Assembly: GCA_900551535.1 (NCBI GenBank)
Contig: URWJ01000011.1
Span: forward strand, 1-21,911
Direction of reading: 5' to 3'
DNA from: an uncultured Granulicatella sp.
GTDB taxonomy: Bacteria > Bacillota > Bacilli > Lactobacillales > Aerococcaceae
Length of the DNA stretch: 21,911 nt
Translations under genes and position numbers: made by a program
Part shown: one piece after another, positions 1 through 6,714 of the stretch
How the letters are laid out: each line of letters opens with the position of its first letter
How positions within the stretch are numbered: the stretch's first letter is position 1
The notes under the pieces: generated by a model
Database searches by the model: none
Told to the model about the DNA's origin: nothing
Seen by the model: only the letters and a program-made list of their open reading frames with translations

Positions 1-351
1 ATGTTTGACCGTGAATCTGCTCATGAACAATTAGCAGCGTTAGATGAACAATTCAAACAAGAAAAAGAAGCTGAACTTGCGCAAAAAGAAGCTGAAAAAC
101 AAGCTGAATTAGAGCGTAAAGAAGCTGAAAAACAAGAAGCTCTTGCACAAAAAGAAGCTGAAAGACAAGCAAAATTAGAAGAAAAAGAACGCGAACGTGA
201 ACAAAAAGAATTAGAGCGTCAAGCACGTCAAGCCGCTACAAAACGCGGAGATTCAGCAATGGACCGCTTCACTAAGAACGTTATGTCAAGTGTGGGTCGT
301 GAAGTTGGTCGTGTGATTACACGTGGCGTAATGGGCTTATTCAAAAAATAA
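1..351 (+). CDS. C-terminal part of a HerA/DUF853-type ATPase (5' end outside window)
   Basis: Only the last 116 residues are visible. Residues about 15-78 are an extremely charged Glu/Lys/Gln/Ala coiled coil built from KEAEKQ-like repeats. They are followed by a conserved-looking end (DSAMDRF, SVGREVGRVITRGVMGLFKK). From memory this matches the tail of DUF853 proteins, which are HerA-like helicase/ATPases with an N-terminal P-loop domain of about 400 residues followed by a Lys/Glu-rich linker and this amphipathic end. The ATG at base 1 is almost certainly an internal methionine, because no ribosome site can be seen and the family is far longer. The molecular role of DUF853 is poorly known. 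The next gene starts 15 bp after the stop, so the two are probably co-transcribed. Confidence 0.65.
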   Translation: MFDRESAHEQLAALDEQFKQEKEAELAQKEAEKQAELERKEAEKQEALAQKEAERQAKLEEKEREREQKELERQARQAATKRGDSAMDRFTKNVMSSVGREVGRVITRGVMGLFKK

Positions 352-366
352 GAGGAGGCCAAAAGA

Positions 367-921
367 ATGGCAAATGTCGTTGTATTTTTCGCGCAAGGAT
401 TTGAAGAAATCGAAGGCCTTGCAACGGTTGATATTTTAAGAAGAGCAGGACACACAGTGCACACAGTAGGACTTGGCAGTGAAGTCATTACAGGTAGTCA
501 TCATATTCCTGTAAAAATGGATGATGTACTCGATACATTCTACTGGGCAGATATTGATGCGCTCGTACTACCAGGTGGTCTTCCAGGAGCCACACATTTA
601 CGAGATGATGAATTTCTTATTAAGAAACTAAAAGAGTATTCTAAAAAAGGAAAAATTATCGCAGCGATTTGTGCAGCTCCAATTGCACTGCACCGTGCAG
701 GATTGCTCAAGGGCAAGAAATATACTTGCTACCCTGGTGTAGAAAAAGACATCAATCAAGGAACGTATACAGGACAGCTTGTGGAAACAGATGGAAAACT
801 CATTACGGGATGTGGCCCAGCTGCAACCTTTGAATTTGCCTATACGATTGCAGAAGCGTTGGGTACTGATACAAGTGCTCTTCGTGAAGGAATGCAATAT
901 AATAAACTTCTCAAAAAATAA
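367..921 (+). CDS. DJ-1/PfpI (ThiJ) family protein
   Basis: 184 residues, the usual size for a single-domain DJ-1/PfpI protein with a flavodoxin-like fold. Visible signatures are GFEEIE at 11-16 (Glu16 aligns with DJ-1 Glu18), LPGG at 68-71, and the nucleophile elbow AAICAAP with Cys102, the counterpart of DJ-1 Cys106. Family members act as glyoxalase III/deglycase-type or redox-stress proteins in the cytoplasm; which activity this one has cannot be read from the sequence. A strong ribosome site (GAGGAGG, 352-358) lies 8 bp before the ATG. The gene follows the HerA-like gene directly and is closed by a terminator, so it is the last gene of that unit. Confidence 0.88.
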   Translation: MANVVVFFAQGFEEIEGLATVDILRRAGHTVHTVGLGSEVITGSHHIPVKMDDVLDTFYWADIDALVLPGGLPGATHLRDDEFLIKKLKEYSKKGKIIAAICAAPIALHRAGLLKGKKYTCYPGVEKDINQGTYTGQLVETDGKLITGCGPAATFEFAYTIAEALGTDTSALREGMQYNKLLKK

Positions 922-928
922 AAATGGC

Positions 929-966
929 AAGAAGACTCGTCTCGAATAGGGGCGGGTCTTCTTTTG
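929..966 (+). terminator. Rho-independent terminator after the DJ-1 gene
   Basis: The arm at 929-941 pairs with 951-963 (13 bp, including three G-U pairs). The loop is 942-950, and a TTTT run at 962-965 follows. It separates the DJ-1 unit from perR. Confidence 0.85.
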
Positions 967-1084
967 TTACAAAAATGTTACAATGTTACAAAAATATTAA
1001 CTCAAACACTTGCAATTTAACCGGAAATTTGAGAAAATAATGAATGACAAAATAAAACTTAGTACATAGAAATCAGGTAATAGT

Positions 1085-1519
1085 ATGCATAAAGAAGAAT
1101 TGAAGGAAGTTGTTGGTCAACTTCGCAAAAAAGGGGTAAGAATTACACCTCAACGTGTTGCGATGCTTGAGTTTTTAGCAAGTGTACACACGCATCCAAC
1201 GGCTGAAGAAATCTTCAAGGCGTTGACAAAAGAGGATCCACAAGTGAGTGTGGCAACTGTTTATAATAACTTAAATCTATTTATTAAAGAAGGCGTCGTA
1301 AAAGAATTGACGTATGGGGATAGCGCGAGTCGCTATGACTTTGATTTAGGACAACATTATCACGCCGTATGCGACGTGTGTGGGAAAGTGGTGGACCTTT
1401 ATTACCCAGTACTCGAAGACGTTGAAAAAGCTGCAGAACAGCTGACAGGATTTAAAGTAAGAGGACACCGTATGGAAGTGTACGGAGTGTGCCCAGAGTG
1501 TCAAAAGAAACAAAAATAG
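1085..1519 (+). CDS. perR: Peroxide-responsive repressor PerR (Fur family)
   Basis: 144 residues with the Fur-family winged helix in the N-terminal half (RITPQR at 19-24, SVATVYNNL at 55-63) and a metal-binding C-terminal half. Every PerR landmark falls at the Bacillus subtilis number: regulatory-site His37, Asp85, His91, His93 and Asp104, and structural zinc cysteines Cys96, Cys99, Cys136 and Cys139. Asp104 (Fur has Glu) is the known mark of PerR over Fur or Zur. PerR with Fe or Mn represses peroxide-defence genes and is inactivated by iron-catalysed histidine oxidation. The ribosome site is weak (AGGTA, 1075-1079). A poor promoter candidate is TTGCAA (1010-1015), 17 bp, GAAAAT (1033-1038). 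I could not find a clear PerR box upstream. The deacetylase gene starts 24 bp downstream and is probably in the same operon. Confidence 0.95.
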   Translation: MHKEELKEVVGQLRKKGVRITPQRVAMLEFLASVHTHPTAEEIFKALTKEDPQVSVATVYNNLNLFIKEGVVKELTYGDSASRYDFDLGQHYHAVCDVCGKVVDLYYPVLEDVEKAAEQLTGFKVRGHRMEVYGVCPECQKKQK

Positions 1520-1543
1520 TATTCGATTAAGGGGTATAGGAGT

Positions 1544-3145
1544 ATGGAGAAGGTCATTCAACGAAGAGCCAAAAGTGGCAAAGATGAGCACTCAAAAAAG
1601 GAAAATAAATATACGCAAGCTCCAGAAGACTTCGAAGAAACAGAAGTAGTCGAAGAGGAAGCTCTTGAGGAACTGGAAGAAAAAGAACTCTTTGGTGGGA
1701 AAAAGCCTAAGAAGAAAAGACCTAAGAAAAAAATGAATAAAACGATTTTCTGGGTCATTGGGATTTTAACGTTTCTTATTTTGATTTTTGAATTATTAAC
1801 AATTCACCGTATTATGGCAAATCAGTTCAATGAAGAAGAATATAAGCGCATTATTCAAGTGGAACAAGAAGATGCCAAGAAATACAATGAGAACTTAACG
1901 GTGAAAGACGATACGCAAGGCAAAGTAGAAGTGCAGGAGTTAATTCCAACAGATGCTTCAGGAAATCCTATTGAAGCCATTGCGACTCAAATGGACGCAT
2001 TGAAACAAGAAGTTCTTGAAAAGTATGCAGGCGCTACTAAGAAGACACTTATCTTCTTCAAGGCGTATCAAACAAAAATCATCTCAAACGTGAACGATAT
2101 TCACTACTATGTGTCTGTTTATCAACAAAAAGACAGTGGTTTTGAACAATTAGAGTTTAAAGAGCTCTCACATCAATTAGTATTTGCGGATACATTACAA
2201 CCATTCGAGATTGCTAAATTATTTAACAATGAACTCGCAGTGTCTAACTTCTTCGTGAAGAAGGCTTTAGATGAAGGGAAAGCAAATGGTTTATCAGACG
2301 AGCAAACTGCTAAAGTGACTGCGCAATTTATGGACGGAAACTGGAAGAAGTTAGATGCTTCGATTATCCAAAATGGTATCCGTGTAAAATATAAAGACGC
2401 TAATGACAAAGATGCAGAATGGTCAGTTCCATTTACTGAGTTATTTGCGTTCATGAACGAAAACATGATTCCTGAAACGGAAAAAGATCATTACGAAGCG
2501 TACCTAGCGACTGTAAAAGATAAACTAGGGAAGAAGAGAATTGCACTATCCTTTGACGATGGCCCACGTGCAGAAACAACACCAAAAGTGTTAGAAATCT
2601 TGAAGAAATATAACGCTCATGCAACGTTCTATATCGTAGGGAGCCACATAGAGGGCAATGAAGCTCTCGTGCAACAAGTTGTAGCAGAAGGCCATGAACT
2701 TGGAGATCACAGTTACAGCCATCCTCAATTAACGAAGAAAACAGCTGATGAAGTCTATAAAGAAGTGCATACCACTTCAGATTTAATCGCAAAAGCAACA
2801 GGAGGTCTAAGACCAATGAGTCTTCGTCCACCATATGGAGCTTTTGACAAGATGGTAGCCGAACAAGCAGGTATTGCCATTGTAAACTGGTCAATTGATT
2901 CATATGACTGGAAATATAGAGATGCAGCCAAAACGATTGAGCGCGTTAAAGAAACGGCTCATAACGGCGGAATCTTATTAATGCATGATATTCATGAAGA
3001 GTCGGTAGAAGCCTTACCAACTATCATTGAGTATCTTCAAGGGGAAGGATACGAATTAGTAACGGTCACAGAGTTAATGGGAGATCAACCATTACAACCA
3101 AATCACGTATACTTTGACCGAGTAGAACATAAACAAATTCAGTAA
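1544..3145 (+). CDS. pgdA: Membrane-anchored polysaccharide deacetylase, probable peptidoglycan GlcNAc deacetylase (PgdA-like)
   Basis: 533 residues. A cytoplasmic, highly charged N-terminus (1-65; acidic 31-48, then Lys-rich 53-66) precedes one membrane helix (67-87), an extracellular middle region (about 95-325) and a NodB/carbohydrate esterase 4 domain (about 331-512). All five CE4 motifs are present: SFDDGP (336-341, Asp338 base and Asp339 metal ligand), HSYSHP (389-394, metal ligands His389 and His393), RPPYG (428-432), SIDSYDW (450-456) and LMHDIH (479-484, His481). The layout matches pneumococcal PgdA, which N-deacetylates peptidoglycan GlcNAc and gives lysozyme resistance. The substrate is inferred from layout only; another CE4 substrate is possible. 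The likely ribosome site is AAGGGG (1529-1534), 9 bp before the ATG. No terminator follows, so some transcripts may run into rpsO. Confidence 0.88.
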   Translation: MEKVIQRRAKSGKDEHSKKENKYTQAPEDFEETEVVEEEALEELEEKELFGGKKPKKKRPKKKMNKTIFWVIGILTFLILIFELLTIHRIMANQFNEEEYKRIIQVEQEDAKKYNENLTVKDDTQGKVEVQELIPTDASGNPIEAIATQMDALKQEVLEKYAGATKKTLIFFKAYQTKIISNVNDIHYYVSVYQQKDSGFEQLEFKELSHQLVFADTLQPFEIAKLFNNELAVSNFFVKKALDEGKANGLSDEQTAKVTAQFMDGNWKKLDASIIQNGIRVKYKDANDKDAEWSVPFTELFAFMNENMIPETEKDHYEAYLATVKDKLGKKRIALSFDDGPRAETTPKVLEILKKYNAHATFYIVGSHIEGNEALVQQVVAEGHELGDHSYSHPQLTKKTADEVYKEVHTTSDLIAKATGGLRPMSLRPPYGAFDKMVAEQAGIAIVNWSIDSYDWKYRDAAKTIERVKETAHNGGILLMHDIHEESVEALPTIIEYLQGEGYELVTVTELMGDQPLQPNHVYFDRVEHKQIQ

Positions 3146-3151
3146 GAACAC

Positions 3152-3180
3152 TTGCATTTTTACTCAAAATAAGGTACATT
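3152..3180 (+). promoter_or_regulatory. Sigma-A-type promoter for rpsO
   Basis: The -35 is TTGCAT (3152-3157), the spacer is 17 bp, and the -10 is TACATT (3175-3180). The expected start near 3187 coincides with the first base of the structured leader, which supports the call. Confidence 0.7.
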
Positions 3181-3186
3181 AATGAA

Positions 3187-3271
3187 GTGCTTAAAGCACA
3201 GACCTTTTACAGAGTTTTGCGAATCACCAACGCTTTACTCAGTACAAGGCATAAATTAAAAGAAAGAGGTG
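3187..3271 (+). promoter_or_regulatory. Structured 5' leader of rpsO, possible S15 autoregulatory RNA
   Basis: The untranslated leader can fold into GTGC (3187-3190) with GCAC (3196-3199), followed by a longer composite hairpin. In the latter CCTT (3203-3206) pairs with AAGG (3246-3249), ACaGAG (3209-3214) with CTCaGT (3238-3243, one A-A mismatch), and GCG (3219-3221) with CGC (3231-3233). The ribosome site (AAAGAGGTG, 3263-3271) lies just behind. S15 is known to repress its own mRNA through leader structures in several bacterial groups. That this one binds S15 is inference; the pairing is seen directly but is modest. Confidence 0.45.
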
Positions 3272-3278
3272 TTTAGAA

Positions 3279-3548
3279 ATGGCAATTTCTAAAGAAAAGA
3301 AAAACGAAATCATCAAAGAGTATGCATTACACGAAGGAGACACTGGTTCACCAGAAGTACAAATCGCTGTATTAACTTACGAAATCAACCACTTAAATGA
3401 CCACATCCGTGTTCATAAAAAAGACTTCCACTCAAACCGTGGATTAATGAAAAAAGTTGGTCACCGTCGTAACTTATTAGCATACTTACGTAACAAAGAT
3501 GTTCAACGTTACCGTGAATTAATCAACCGTTTAGGATTACGTCGTTAA
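3279..3548 (+). CDS. rpsO: 30S ribosomal protein S15
   Basis: 89 residues, the standard S15 length. The sequence is a textbook S15, with the GDTGSPEVQIAVLT segment (20-33), HKKDFHSNRGL and the RNA-contacting HRRNLLAYL region, ending in RLGLRR. It is a primary binder of the 16S rRNA central domain (h20-h22) and assembles early in the small subunit. The ribosome site AAAGAGGTG lies 7 bp before the ATG. It has its own promoter and terminator here. In many bacteria the next gene is pnp; here pnp lies about 10 kb away, beyond the sugar block. Confidence 0.98.
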   Translation: MAISKEKKNEIIKEYALHEGDTGSPEVQIAVLTYEINHLNDHIRVHKKDFHSNRGLMKKVGHRRNLLAYLRNKDVQRYRELINRLGLRR

Positions 3549-3564
3549 TTTTAAGCCAATTGAG

Positions 3565-3596
3565 AACTCCCAGGCATTCGTGCTTGGGAGTTTTTT
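3565..3596 (+). terminator. Strong terminator after rpsO
   Basis: A 12-bp stem (3565-3576 with 3581-3592, one G-U pair) is capped by a TTCG tetraloop and followed by TTTTTT (3591-3596). Confidence 0.95.
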
Positions 3597-3666
3597 GTTG
3601 CTGTGAAACTTTATAGCGGTTAAACGATATCGTATATAAACGATACCTCGACAGGAAGAAACATAC

Positions 3667-3710
3667 AAAAAAGGCACAAAATCCAATCGTGGAATCTTGT
3701 GCCTTCTTTT
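3667..3710 (-). terminator. Terminator after the MalR-type repressor gene (possibly bidirectional)
   Basis: AAGGCACAA (3671-3679) pairs with TTGTGCCTT (3697-3705), continuing through the partly paired ATCCA and TGGAT stretches. Read on the minus strand the hairpin is followed by a T run (complement of 3667-3672), 8 bp after the repressor stop. The TTCTTTT on the plus side could also stop convergent transcription. Confidence 0.85.
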
Positions 3711-3717
3711 ATTTGAA

Positions 3718-4701
3718 TTATAGTTCTTTAATCGAGTGTGAAACGATTTGACGATAACACATCATATTCTTACTATTATTTGACTTAATGACATTACGTA
3801 AGATTTTAAACGCAGAACGTCCTAATTCGAGCGTATGCACGTCTACATAAGCTTCTATTTGAACAGAAGTTCGTACAGAGTCAAAAGTGATACTTGGCAT
3901 TTGAATGTGTTTCTCGTTTAAATAACGCAAAGCTCCTTCTGCAAAGAGGGAGTCAGCTGTTACGAGGCCATCAATCGTTCCGGCTTCCAAAAGCTCTTTA
4001 ATCGTCTCGTATCCACGTTCAATCGTAAATTCATCTACTTGAGCAATGAGTTTTTCATCAACTTTGAGATTGTATTCCCGTAAAGCTTTTTTATAGCCAT
4101 CGAGACGTTCTCTGGATACGAAAAGTTGGTCGCGACCACCGATAAACGCAATCGATTTAGCACCTTTATTGATGATATATTCAGTAGCATCAAATCCCGC
4201 TTTTTCATTGTTATTGTCGACAAATGAAATAAGAGGGGAAAGTGTCTTACCGATAATTACCGCTGGAAATTCTTGTTCAATCGCAAAGTTCACAAGAGGG
4301 TCTTCCAATTCCCCGTATAGGAAGATTAAACCGTCTACTCGACGCCCTAAAATGGTATCTTTTAAAATTGCTAAACGCTGATGGTTATCTTGCCCTGTAC
4401 ATAATTGAATCGAGTACTGATGATCTGCTGCAATTTGAGCAATCCCTCGAATAACTTCCGGGAAGAATGAGTTTTGGTAGAATGCATCAGAGTCTTCTGG
4501 GAGAACTACACCAATGACATTCGTTTTATTACTAGCTAAGCTACGAGCATTGACGTTTGGGTGATAGTTTAATGTTTCCATCGCCTGACGTACTTTCTTC
4601 TTTGTTGCGTCGCTGATGCTTGATTTATCTTGCAATACGCGCGTCACAGTTGAAGGGGAGACCCCTGCGAGTTTAGCCACGTCTTTAATCGTGGATGCCA
4701 T
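3718..4701 (-). CDS. malR: LacI-family maltose/maltodextrin repressor, MalR type
   Basis: 327 residues. The N-terminal LacI helix-turn-helix and hinge helix are clear (TIKDVAKLAGVSPSTVTRVL at 4-23; NYHPNVNARSL near 45-55). A periplasmic-binding-protein-like effector domain follows (about 60-327). From memory it tracks pneumococcal MalR closely over long stretches (VLPEDSDAFYQNSFFPEV, RVDGLIFLYGE, VDNNNEKAGFDATEY, AFIGGR, SLELGR-like near the end). It should repress the transporter and glucan-enzyme promoters until maltose or maltodextrin is present. It is the last gene of the minus-strand run. The ribosome site AGGAGG is the complement of 4708-4713. A terminator-like hairpin lies between it and the permease gene. 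A TATAAA at 4731-4736 (minus) could be a -10, but I see no good -35, so it may be expressed by read-through. Confidence 0.9.
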   Translation of the reverse strand: MASTIKDVAKLAGVSPSTVTRVLQDKSSISDATKKKVRQAMETLNYHPNVNARSLASNKTNVIGVVLPEDSDAFYQNSFFPEVIRGIAQIAADHQYSIQLCTGQDNHQRLAILKDTILGRRVDGLIFLYGELEDPLVNFAIEQEFPAVIIGKTLSPLISFVDNNNEKAGFDATEYIINKGAKSIAFIGGRDQLFVSRERLDGYKKALREYNLKVDEKLIAQVDEFTIERGYETIKELLEAGTIDGLVTADSLFAEGALRYLNEKHIQMPSITFDSVRTSVQIEAYVDVHTLELGRSAFKILRNVIKSNNSKNMMCYRQIVSHSIKEL

Positions 4702-4738
4702 CTGTATTCCTCCTTTCTTCGTAAAAGTTGTTTATAAA

Positions 4739-4780
4739 TGAAAACACTGGATATGAACATAGCTAATTTCATATCCAGTG
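4739..4780 (-). terminator. Hairpin terminator between the MalG-type permease gene and malR
   Basis: A perfect 13-bp inverted repeat (4745-4757 with 4768-4780) has a 10-nt loop. Read on the minus strand it is followed by TTTTCATTT, a broken T run, so it may be leaky. It begins 12 bp after the permease stop. It would lower malR expression relative to the transporter genes. Confidence 0.75.
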
Positions 4781-4791
4781 CCAAAATGGTT

Positions 4792-5667
4792 CTAAGATTT
4801 AATCGCTCCGTCAACCATACCTTTCATGATATGTTTTTGTGCGAGAATGAATAGGATAATAACTGGTAACATAATGAGTAATGTTGAAGTTAAGATCATA
4901 TCCCATTGTTTTGTAAATGAACCGGCGAAGTTTGAAACCGCGATTGGTAATGTTTGAATCGCATTTCCTTTACCAAGTAATAGAAGTGGTAATAGGAAGT
5001 CGTTCCAAATCCAGATACCGTTCAAGATTAAAATTGTAACGTAGATTGGTTTTAGGATTGGAAGAACTACGTAGAAGAATGTTTGCATTTTGTTACATCC
5101 GTCTAATTCAGCAGCTTCTTCGATTTCTAAAGGAACACCTTTGATGAATCCATGGAACATGAATACTGAAAGTGACATACCGAAACCTGTGTACGCTAGG
5201 ATAATCCCTGGGTAAGAACGTAATAAGCTGAATCCGAAGATTGGCATTGTAATGGCGTCACTCATGATTTTGAACCAAGTTACTAAAGGATACATTACAA
5301 CTTGGAAAGGAATTACCATTGAAGCTACGAAGATGAAGAAGATCACTAATGAAGCTTTAGAACGGTAACGAACTAATCCCCATGCAGCAAGAGCAGAGAA
5401 TAGAGTGATTGTAAATAATGAAATCACAGTAATAATCGTTGATGCTAAGAATGATGAAGGATAGTTAATAGATGGGTTTTTCCAAATAGTAACAATGTTT
5501 GTCCAAAGTTGTCCGAAACTTGCAGGAAGTGCAAGCGGATCTGCTAGGATGTCAGCAGAACTCTTTGCAGAGTTGATCACTAAAAGAACGATTGGACTCA
5601 AGAAAAGTAAGAATAAGAGAAATCCTAAAATTTCGAGAAGTAAGATTCCAAATTTTTGTTTTTTCAT
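4792..5667 (-). CDS. malD: CUT1-family sugar ABC transporter permease, MalG/MalD type
   Basis: 291 residues with six predicted membrane helices (about 8-32, 74-98, 106-128, 152-175, 208-230 and 258-278). The cytoplasmic EAA loop, which contacts the ATPase, reads EEAAELDGCNKMQTFFYVVLPILKP (183-207, abbreviated pattern EAA...G...P). It is the second permease of a binding-protein-dependent oligosaccharide importer in the cell membrane. Its ATG overlaps the stop of the upstream permease by one base (TAATG at 5665-5669 on the minus strand), and its ribosome site (AAGGAGA) lies inside the upstream gene, pointing to translational coupling. The malD name rests on position beside a MalR-type repressor; a raffinose/multiple-sugar (MsmG) assignment is the alternative. 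Confidence 0.85.
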   Translation of the reverse strand: MKKQKFGILLLEILGFLLFLLFLSPIVLLVINSAKSSADILADPLALPASFGQLWTNIVTIWKNPSINYPSSFLASTIITVISLFTITLFSALAAWGLVRYRSKASLVIFFIFVASMVIPFQVVMYPLVTWFKIMSDAITMPIFGFSLLRSYPGIILAYTGFGMSLSVFMFHGFIKGVPLEIEEAAELDGCNKMQTFFYVVLPILKPIYVTILILNGIWIWNDFLLPLLLLGKGNAIQTLPIAVSNFAGSFTKQWDMILTSTLLIMLPVIILFILAQKHIMKGMVDGAIKS

Positions 5668-6593
5668 TATAAGTCAATCTCCTTCCGTTTAGTGATAGAT
5701 GTTTGAATCAAGCTGATGACTACTAAGATGAAGAATAAGATAACAGCACGAGCTTGACCTTGAGCCATTAAGTTATCTCCTGAAGCAGTGTTGTAGATGT
5801 TCATCGTAATGAACTCTGTACTTTGGATGGCTTTATCATGCCATAGTAGTGAAGGTCCACCACCTGTTAATGAGAAGTTCACATCGAAAATCTTGAATGA
5901 GTTTGTAATTGTCAAGAAGAGCGATACAGTGAACGCTGGCATTACCATTGGGATGATAATGTGACGTAGACGTTGCCATGCATTAGCACCGTCAAGTGAA
6001 GCAGATTCTACAAGACTTGATGGTACGTTTTGTAGGGCTGCAAAGTAAATCATCATGATATAACCTGCATATTGCCATGTGTTTGTGATAATCAAAGCTG
6101 TAACAGCTAATTTCACATCCCCAAGGAATAGGTTATTAATTAAAAAGTCGCTTCCAATCATTTGACCTAAAGCAGGGAATACTGAGTTATAAATGAATTG
6201 CCAAATGTAACCTAGTACAAGACCCCCGATTAAGTTTGGAATGAAGAATCCAGCACGGAAGATGTCTTTAAGCTTAATTTTACTTGAAACAAGTAGAGCT
6301 AAGCCGAATGATACAATGTTAATCACGATTACGTTAAATAATGCGAAGATTACTGTGATCATTAAAGAGTATTGGAAACGTGTGTCTGCTAAACTGTCTG
6401 TAAAGTTTTTAAGTCCCACAAATTGTAAGTTTGTTTGTGTAACGCTCTTCCAGTCAGTTAGCGAATAGTAGAACCCTAAGAAGAAAGGCACGATAATAAC
6501 AATTGCAAAGATGATAAATGCAGGTAACACTAAGCGGTAAAAATTGCGTTTTGCACGAGCTTCTCTGCTTAAAGCTTTCTTATTCTTAGACAT
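5667..6593 (-). CDS. malC: CUT1-family sugar ABC transporter permease, MalF/MalC type
   Basis: 308 residues. A basic cytoplasmic N-terminus (1-20) is followed by about six membrane helices (22-44, 77-103, 113-136, 163-186, 218-236 and 283-301). The EAA loop is ESASLDGANAWQRLRHIIIP (196-215). It lacks the large periplasmic P2 loop of enteric MalF, as is normal for Gram-positive members of the family. It pairs with the following permease to form the translocation channel. The ribosome site AAAGGAGGAA lies about 6 bp before the ATG, in the intergenic region that also holds two hairpins. The substrate is presumably maltodextrin or a related oligosaccharide; the permease sequence alone does not decide this. 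Confidence 0.87.
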   Translation of the reverse strand: MSKNKKALSREARAKRNFYRLVLPAFIIFAIVIIVPFFLGFYYSLTDWKSVTQTNLQFVGLKNFTDSLADTRFQYSLMITVIFALFNVIVINIVSFGLALLVSSKIKLKDIFRAGFFIPNLIGGLVLGYIWQFIYNSVFPALGQMIGSDFLINNLFLGDVKLAVTALIITNTWQYAGYIMMIYFAALQNVPSSLVESASLDGANAWQRLRHIIIPMVMPAFTVSLFLTITNSFKIFDVNFSLTGGGPSLLWHDKAIQSTEFITMNIYNTASGDNLMAQGQARAVILFFILVVISLIQTSITKRKEIDL

Positions 6594-6622
6594 ATAAGAG
6601 TTCCTCCTTTATTAAAATTAAG

Positions 6623-6691
6623 CGGTGAGGGTAGTCACCGATTTGGTTCTATTGTAGCACATAACCCACAGTCACTGAAAGTGGCTGTGGG
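6623..6691 (-). promoter_or_regulatory. Two hairpins between the binding-protein and first permease genes
   Basis: On the minus strand the 121-bp gap carries a 12-bp near-perfect hairpin (6665-6676 with 6680-6691, one mismatch) directly behind the binding-protein stop, and a 6-bp hairpin (6623-6628 with 6635-6640) nearer the permease ribosome site. The first has no T run in this direction, so it looks like an mRNA-stabilising or processing element. The second is followed by TTAATTTT and could attenuate weakly. Between them, TGCTACAAT (complement of 6651-6659) resembles an extended -10, but the -35 (TTCAGT, 17 bp away) is poor. This arrangement would make the binding protein more abundant than the permeases, as in other binding-protein operons. 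Confidence 0.6.
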
Positions 6692-6714
6692 CCCCATGCA
6701 AACAATATTAATGA

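Noticed and set aside
1..3. ATG at base 1 as a true start of a 116-residue protein
   Set aside because: No upstream sequence or ribosome site can be seen, and the coiled coil plus ending match only the tail of a much longer HerA/DUF853 family protein.
1016..1025. AdcR-like zinc box (TTAACCGG) upstream of perR
   Set aside because: Only one half of TTAACNNGTTAA is present and the downstream gene is clearly perR, not a zinc-uptake gene.
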